From positions 1 through 9,164 of the forward strand of contig CAZYPB010000054.1 of NCBI GenBank assembly GCA_964649265.1: 9,164 nt of DNA, in the 5' to 3' direction. Position 1 is the first letter of the stretch; every line of letters begins with the position of its first letter. The position numbers and the translations under genes are program-made. This stretch comes from CAZYPB01 sp964649265. Lineage in GTDB: Archaea; Micrarchaeota; Micrarchaeia; Burarchaeales; JAKAKT01. The notes beneath the pieces were generated by a model. That model saw only the letters and a list, made by a program, of their open reading frames with translations. It had not been told where the DNA came from and did not search any database. Shown here piece by piece: positions 5,912 through 9,164 of this stretch.

Positions 5912-7108
5912 ATGACTCGTGTCTCGATATCAAAAGGAAAAAACATAGAAAAATGTATAAGAAATTCGATATGTCTCCTTGGAGGAATGGGGGGGTTTGT
6001 AAGGGAGGGAGACACGGTTTTTATTAAACCTAACATGGTTGCTCAATTCTTCCCTGCGATATCCCAACCGGAAGTAGTCAAATGCCTTATAGAGATGTGC
6101 TTTGAGGTTAATGCAAAAAGAGTTTGTATTGGGGAGAATCCAATGTGTCAGATAACCTCCCATGAGGTGTTTGATACAACCGGGCTTAAGGATTATTACG
6201 AATCATATGGCGCAGAGGTCCATCTTCTGGATAAAGAGGAGTATGTAGATTTCAAGATCCCCAATGGAGTTGTTTTGAAACAACTCAAGCTCCCGCTCCT
6301 ATTGCGGGATTCAGATGTATACATCCAGATTCCAAAGATGAAGACTCATTGCATAACAAAGGTAACACTTGGAATAAAGAACGCGCACGGGCTTCTAAGG
6401 GACCGGGATAAGGGAAAGCACCACTCATCAGATCTTGAACAGAAGCTTGTTGATATAAATAAGGCAAGGCCTCCGGATCTGATCCTTATGGATGCGTTCT
6501 CAGCAATGGAAGGATTCGGCCCAACATTCGGTACAATGAAAAAGATGAACCTGGCCATTGCTTCCGATAATGTGGTTTCAATCGATTCAGTTGCATCGCA
6601 GATAATGGGCTACAAACCACTATCAATAAAGACTACAAAACTTGCAGCTGAACAGGGCCTTGGAGATCCGAACCCCGTAATCCTTGGTCTTCCAATAAAT
6701 AAGGTGAAGAAGAAATTCAGGCCAGGCACATTCAAAATACCTGACAGAATAGGTGGGGCAAGATTCATCTCAGGAAAAACAGACCCGGGCTACGAAGGGA
6801 TGCTCCAACTTGGACTCGGGTTGTTCTTTGGTTTCTCAGCATCATTTTCAGAGGAGTTCCAGAAGGTTAAGGGCCTTACAATCGTCTATGGATATGTTGA
6901 TAAGACAGTTGAGGATGACAAGATTGTGTTGTACGGTGATGAGGCAATCAAAACAAAGGTAAAAGCAAGAAGGGTACTTCGGCTGAAAGGGAACCCTCCA
7001 ACAAACTGGATAACTCTTATGAAGTGGATAACAAAGGAATGCGGACTTGAGATTCTAGGTTATTTCATAGACTCTCTATGGAGTTCAAGGGAACACGAGG
7101 GCGTGTAA
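5912..7108 (+). CDS. DUF362 family protein
   Basis: The 398-residue protein belongs to the DUF362 family, a widespread group of cytosolic proteins without an established general reaction; some members carry a ferredoxin domain. The family marks are visible: VFIKPNMV (36-43), ENPMC near 75-79 where a small residue/metal-binding pocket is usual, PKMKTHCITKVTLGIKNAHG (141-160), D194, and EGFGPTFG (200-207), followed by the SIDSVASQIMGY segment. The C-terminal 130 residues contain no CxxCxxC ferredoxin motif. Instead they form a specific tail with RPGTFKIPD, a Gly-rich hydrophobic stretch LQLGLGLFFGFSASF and a Trp-rich end. The start at 5912 fits a TATA box 26 nt upstream and no Shine-Dalgarno sequence. 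Only one base separates its stop from the next gene, so both are surely cotranscribed. The family assignment is firm; the function is unknown. Confidence 0.9.
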   Translation: MTRVSISKGKNIEKCIRNSICLLGGMGGFVREGDTVFIKPNMVAQFFPAISQPEVVKCLIEMCFEVNAKRVCIGENPMCQITSHEVFDTTGLKDYYESYGAEVHLLDKEEYVDFKIPNGVVLKQLKLPLLLRDSDVYIQIPKMKTHCITKVTLGIKNAHGLLRDRDKGKHHSSDLEQKLVDINKARPPDLILMDAFSAMEGFGPTFGTMKKMNLAIASDNVVSIDSVASQIMGYKPLSIKTTKLAAEQGLGDPNPVILGLPINKVKKKFRPGTFKIPDRIGGARFISGKTDPGYEGMLQLGLGLFFGFSASFSEEFQKVKGLTIVYGYVDKTVEDDKIVLYGDEAIKTKVKARRVLRLKGNPPTNWITLMKWITKECGLEILGYFIDSLWSSREHEGV

Positions 7109-7109
7109 T

Positions 7110-8282
7110 ATGGACAAACAGGAGTTCAAAACTGCATTGGAAACAGAATACCTGAAATGGAAGGAATTCGTTCAAGGAGATTCAAAGAATCTCGAGGTAC
7201 CATTTTTCCCAGTTGCATCTTTCGATAGATCCCTTTTCACTGAGTTTGTGACAGATCTAGTTTCAAAGACAATAGCTCCTGATTTCAACATGCTCTCAGT
7301 TATAACTGAACGCGGAAAGCCTAAATACATGCTTGTTGAAAGTGTGAGAAAAGGGAAGTTCACTTCACTTGAATTAATAGAAACTGATGGAATCCAGAAC
7401 ATAAAGAAAAAACACAATATATTCATAACAAAATCAGTTGAGCGCTCTGTTCTTGAGAAAGCATTCGAACTAGAAAAGAAGTACGCAAGAACAAAGGATA
7501 AGAGAACATATGTACTTGAATTAATAGTTCTCCTTGCGAATGCATTGAAAACAAAGAAGCTTGTATTTTCACCAGCACCGAAGATAGTCAAGTCACTATT
7601 GAGGGCAATAAAGAATGTCAAAATAGACCTGAACCTCCTCATCGGCGTAAGAGACTATCTGGCATCTGTTGAGATAGTGTCAGACAAGCGTTCGATGTAC
7701 CTTGACGTGGGAACACCCATACGAATCATAATAAAGATGGAGCACCTGGTGAGCATCATCGATTCACTGGAGAACATAAAAACACTATCGGAACTCATAG
7801 ATATACTCTCACTGTGGTTTGCGGATGGGTTTAAGAACTATTCAATAAAAGTCGAACCAGGGTCATTCATATGGAGAGGAATAGAGAGTCTCATAGAACA
7901 CGATGCAGAGAGAATAGGGAGAAAGACAAAATTTATGCTCTCCATGCTTGCAGATCCACTGTACATCCTGGTTATGGTTGGTGCCGAGGCATATTTACTG
8001 GAATTCAGGAAAGGGGTCATATATGGTATGGAGAGGGTGGAAGCAAAGGATAGTTTAAAAGAGACGTGGCTTGATATCTCAAGAAAACATGGATTTGTTC
8101 ATCTTGCATTCAGATCCAACCCTGAGGAAATAGAAAAAGCAATATCCCATATTCAATTGCCGCAATTTAAGAACAAGAAGGTTTTCGATTTCTATCCAGA
8201 AAACGAGTTCATATCTCACCTAAATGACATAGGTTCCCTTGATCTTATATTCAAGATCGTTTATCCTTTTGTTAAGTCCTAG
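7110..8282 (+). CDS. 390-residue cysteine-free protein, unknown family, downstream of DUF362
   Basis: I do not recognise this protein. It has no signal peptide, no transmembrane segment and not a single cysteine in 390 residues. It appears mixed alpha/beta. Residues 1-100 contain beta-strands, with VITERGKPKYMLVE near 64-77. Residues 105-175 are helix-rich and basic, with repeated Lys/Arg heptad-like helices. Residues 175-275 alternate helices with the DVGTPIRIIIKMEHL strand. The last 110 residues include YLLEFRKGVIYGMERVEAKD, then TWLDIS; this strand-turn-strand run loosely recalls SCP2-like lipid-binding domains, but the match is weak and unproven. GAGG at 7097-7100, nine bases upstream, may act as ribosome-binding site. 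It is cotranscribed with the DUF362 gene, which suggests a shared pathway. Its TAG stop lies in a CTAG palindrome that also holds the stop of the convergent gene. Confidence 0.8.
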   Translation: MDKQEFKTALETEYLKWKEFVQGDSKNLEVPFFPVASFDRSLFTEFVTDLVSKTIAPDFNMLSVITERGKPKYMLVESVRKGKFTSLELIETDGIQNIKKKHNIFITKSVERSVLEKAFELEKKYARTKDKRTYVLELIVLLANALKTKKLVFSPAPKIVKSLLRAIKNVKIDLNLLIGVRDYLASVEIVSDKRSMYLDVGTPIRIIIKMEHLVSIIDSLENIKTLSELIDILSLWFADGFKNYSIKVEPGSFIWRGIESLIEHDAERIGRKTKFMLSMLADPLYILVMVGAEAYLLEFRKGVIYGMERVEAKDSLKETWLDISRKHGFVHLAFRSNPEEIEKAISHIQLPQFKNKKVFDFYPENEFISHLNDIGSLDLIFKIVYPFVKS

Positions 8283-9164
8283 CTCCAGACCATTACGTTG
8301 AGATTTACAATCTCCCGAATAAAGCTATCCATTATCCCTATTCTCTTAATTGTTATTAGATTCGAGTATGCACTTGGCATGTGTCCGTATTCAAGAGGTT
8401 CGCCAACAACATTGAGGTTGTCAAACAGTTGTTCTCCATCAATATCTCCCTGCGTATCATCTATGTAATATATCCTTCCTGACCCATACTCCCACCAACA
8501 CACCCTACAGTATGCTGTGTAATTGACAATGTTGTGCAAGTATGGGCCTCCTCTCGGTGTGTATGCATGCCTGTTATCAGTAAAGAAATCAACTATGTCC
8601 CCAACAGAGGCATTTGGTAACAGAGGAACAGTGTTGTTGACTCTTGGGTTCTCTCCAGGTAAGCTAATTGTTTTGAACTCAATGCCAAACACCCCTCCGA
8701 TTAGCGGCTCATCCGCCGGGACTGTCTTGTCAGTGTATATGAGTATGCCTCCTTCCAAGACGAATTGTTTCAGCCCAGTTATGTTAATTCTTGTACTATC
8801 GTTCATTATTCCAATGTCCTGAATTATGATTGTCCGGTATTTGAAAGAATTGTTTAACCCACTGTAGTTAACCAACGTTGCGTTAAATGTTTGCTCAGGT
8901 TTATCCAACGCTTCAGGGGAAGACATGAACGTGTACCTGCTTGTGAAGTCAAATTTATTGATGTCTGCTTGTACAAGTATCTCGTCGTCCCAATAGAGAT
9001 CCCATGTGACAACTGAATTGTTGAGCATTTTTGCGTAGTCTACACTATTGGTATGGGCGATGACTGCAACAGGGCTTCTAACAATCCCACTTGTCAAGTT
9101 ATATCCCATTCCATCTGTGATCCATATGGTTGCATTATATCTTCCAAGCCTAAGGACCTCTCTC
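8279..9164 (-). CDS. Large secreted or surface protein with GATase1-like segment, C-terminal part (start outside window)
   Basis: The visible 294 residues are open to the right edge of the window, so the N-terminus, with any signal or pilin-like leader, is missing. An internal ATG at 9109 is not the true start: the frame and the protein pattern (RYNATIWITDG) continue upstream. Eleven N-x-S/T sequons in 294 residues point to an extracytoplasmic, N-glycosylated protein. The middle shows YRTIIIQDIGIMN, then LKQFVLEGGILIYTDK, then PLIGGVFGIEF. This beta-strand, helix, GG-strand layout is typical of class I glutamine-amidotransferase-like (ThuA/DUF4350-type) folds, which often occur without catalysis. 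Then follow a CRVC pair and YGSGRIYYIDD, also typical of the end of such domains. The last 40 residues carry no membrane anchor, so any anchor must be N-terminal. The exact family is not recognised. Confidence 0.75.
   Translation of the reverse strand, partial: REVLRLGRYNATIWITDGMGYNLTSGIVRSPVAVIAHTNSVDYAKMLNNSVVTWDLYWDDEILVQADINKFDFTSRYTFMSSPEALDKPEQTFNATLVNYSGLNNSFKYRTIIIQDIGIMNDSTRINITGLKQFVLEGGILIYTDKTVPADEPLIGGVFGIEFKTISLPGENPRVNNTVPLLPNASVGDIVDFFTDNRHAYTPRGGPYLHNIVNYTAYCRVCWWEYGSGRIYYIDDTQGDIDGEQLFDNLNVVGEPLEYGHMPSAYSNLITIKRIGIMDSFIREIVNLNVMVWS

Overview
The window reads as a compact archaeal genome segment, most likely from an uncultivated lineage (DPANN-like or euryarchaeal; this assignment is inference). 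The archaeal evidence is a diphthamide synthase Dph2, an archaeal/eukaryal-type glutamyl-tRNA synthetase, ribosomal protein L10e, TATA boxes about 26 nt upstream of start codons (apparently leaderless genes), and secreted proteins full of N-glycosylation sequons. All three stop codons are used normally. No tRNA, rRNA, CRISPR array, insertion sequence or other mobile element was seen, and no gene-free stretch exceeds about 145 bases.

Layout. Positions 3-401 (+) are the C-terminal end of a phosphoenolpyruvate synthase that enters from the left. After a T-rich terminator/promoter gap comes a two-gene + strand operon, dph2 (456-1358) and gltX (1355-3049), joined by an ATGA overlap. A Cys-rich, sequon-rich lipoprotein (3051-3773, -) converges on gltX. 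It diverges, from one symmetric TATA element, from a small three-helix membrane protein (3825-4163, +). That gene abuts the L10e gene (4164-4682, -) with no spacer. L10e diverges from a 50-residue zinc-ribbon gene (4824-4976, +), which overlaps a small helical protein gene (4976-5305, +). A second lipoprotein (5306-5857, -) ends in a Kazal-like cysteine pattern. It diverges from a DUF362 gene (5912-7108, +), followed one base later by a 390-residue cysteine-free protein of unknown family (7110-8282, +). The right end is the C-terminal part of a large sequon-rich surface protein (8279-9164, -) that starts outside the window.

How the genes relate. The information-processing genes (dph2, gltX, L10e, possibly the zinc ribbon) form one theme: aminoacylation, elongation factor 2 modification and the large ribosomal subunit. 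The second theme is the cell surface: two lipoproteins, one small membrane protein and one large glycosylated protein. The DUF362/390-residue pair is the least explained unit. No clearly new defence or mobile system is visible. The most distinctive properties are the extreme compaction (four convergent gene pairs with gaps of 1, 0, 0 and -4 bases), the shared symmetric TATA elements between divergent genes, and the unusual secreted proteins.
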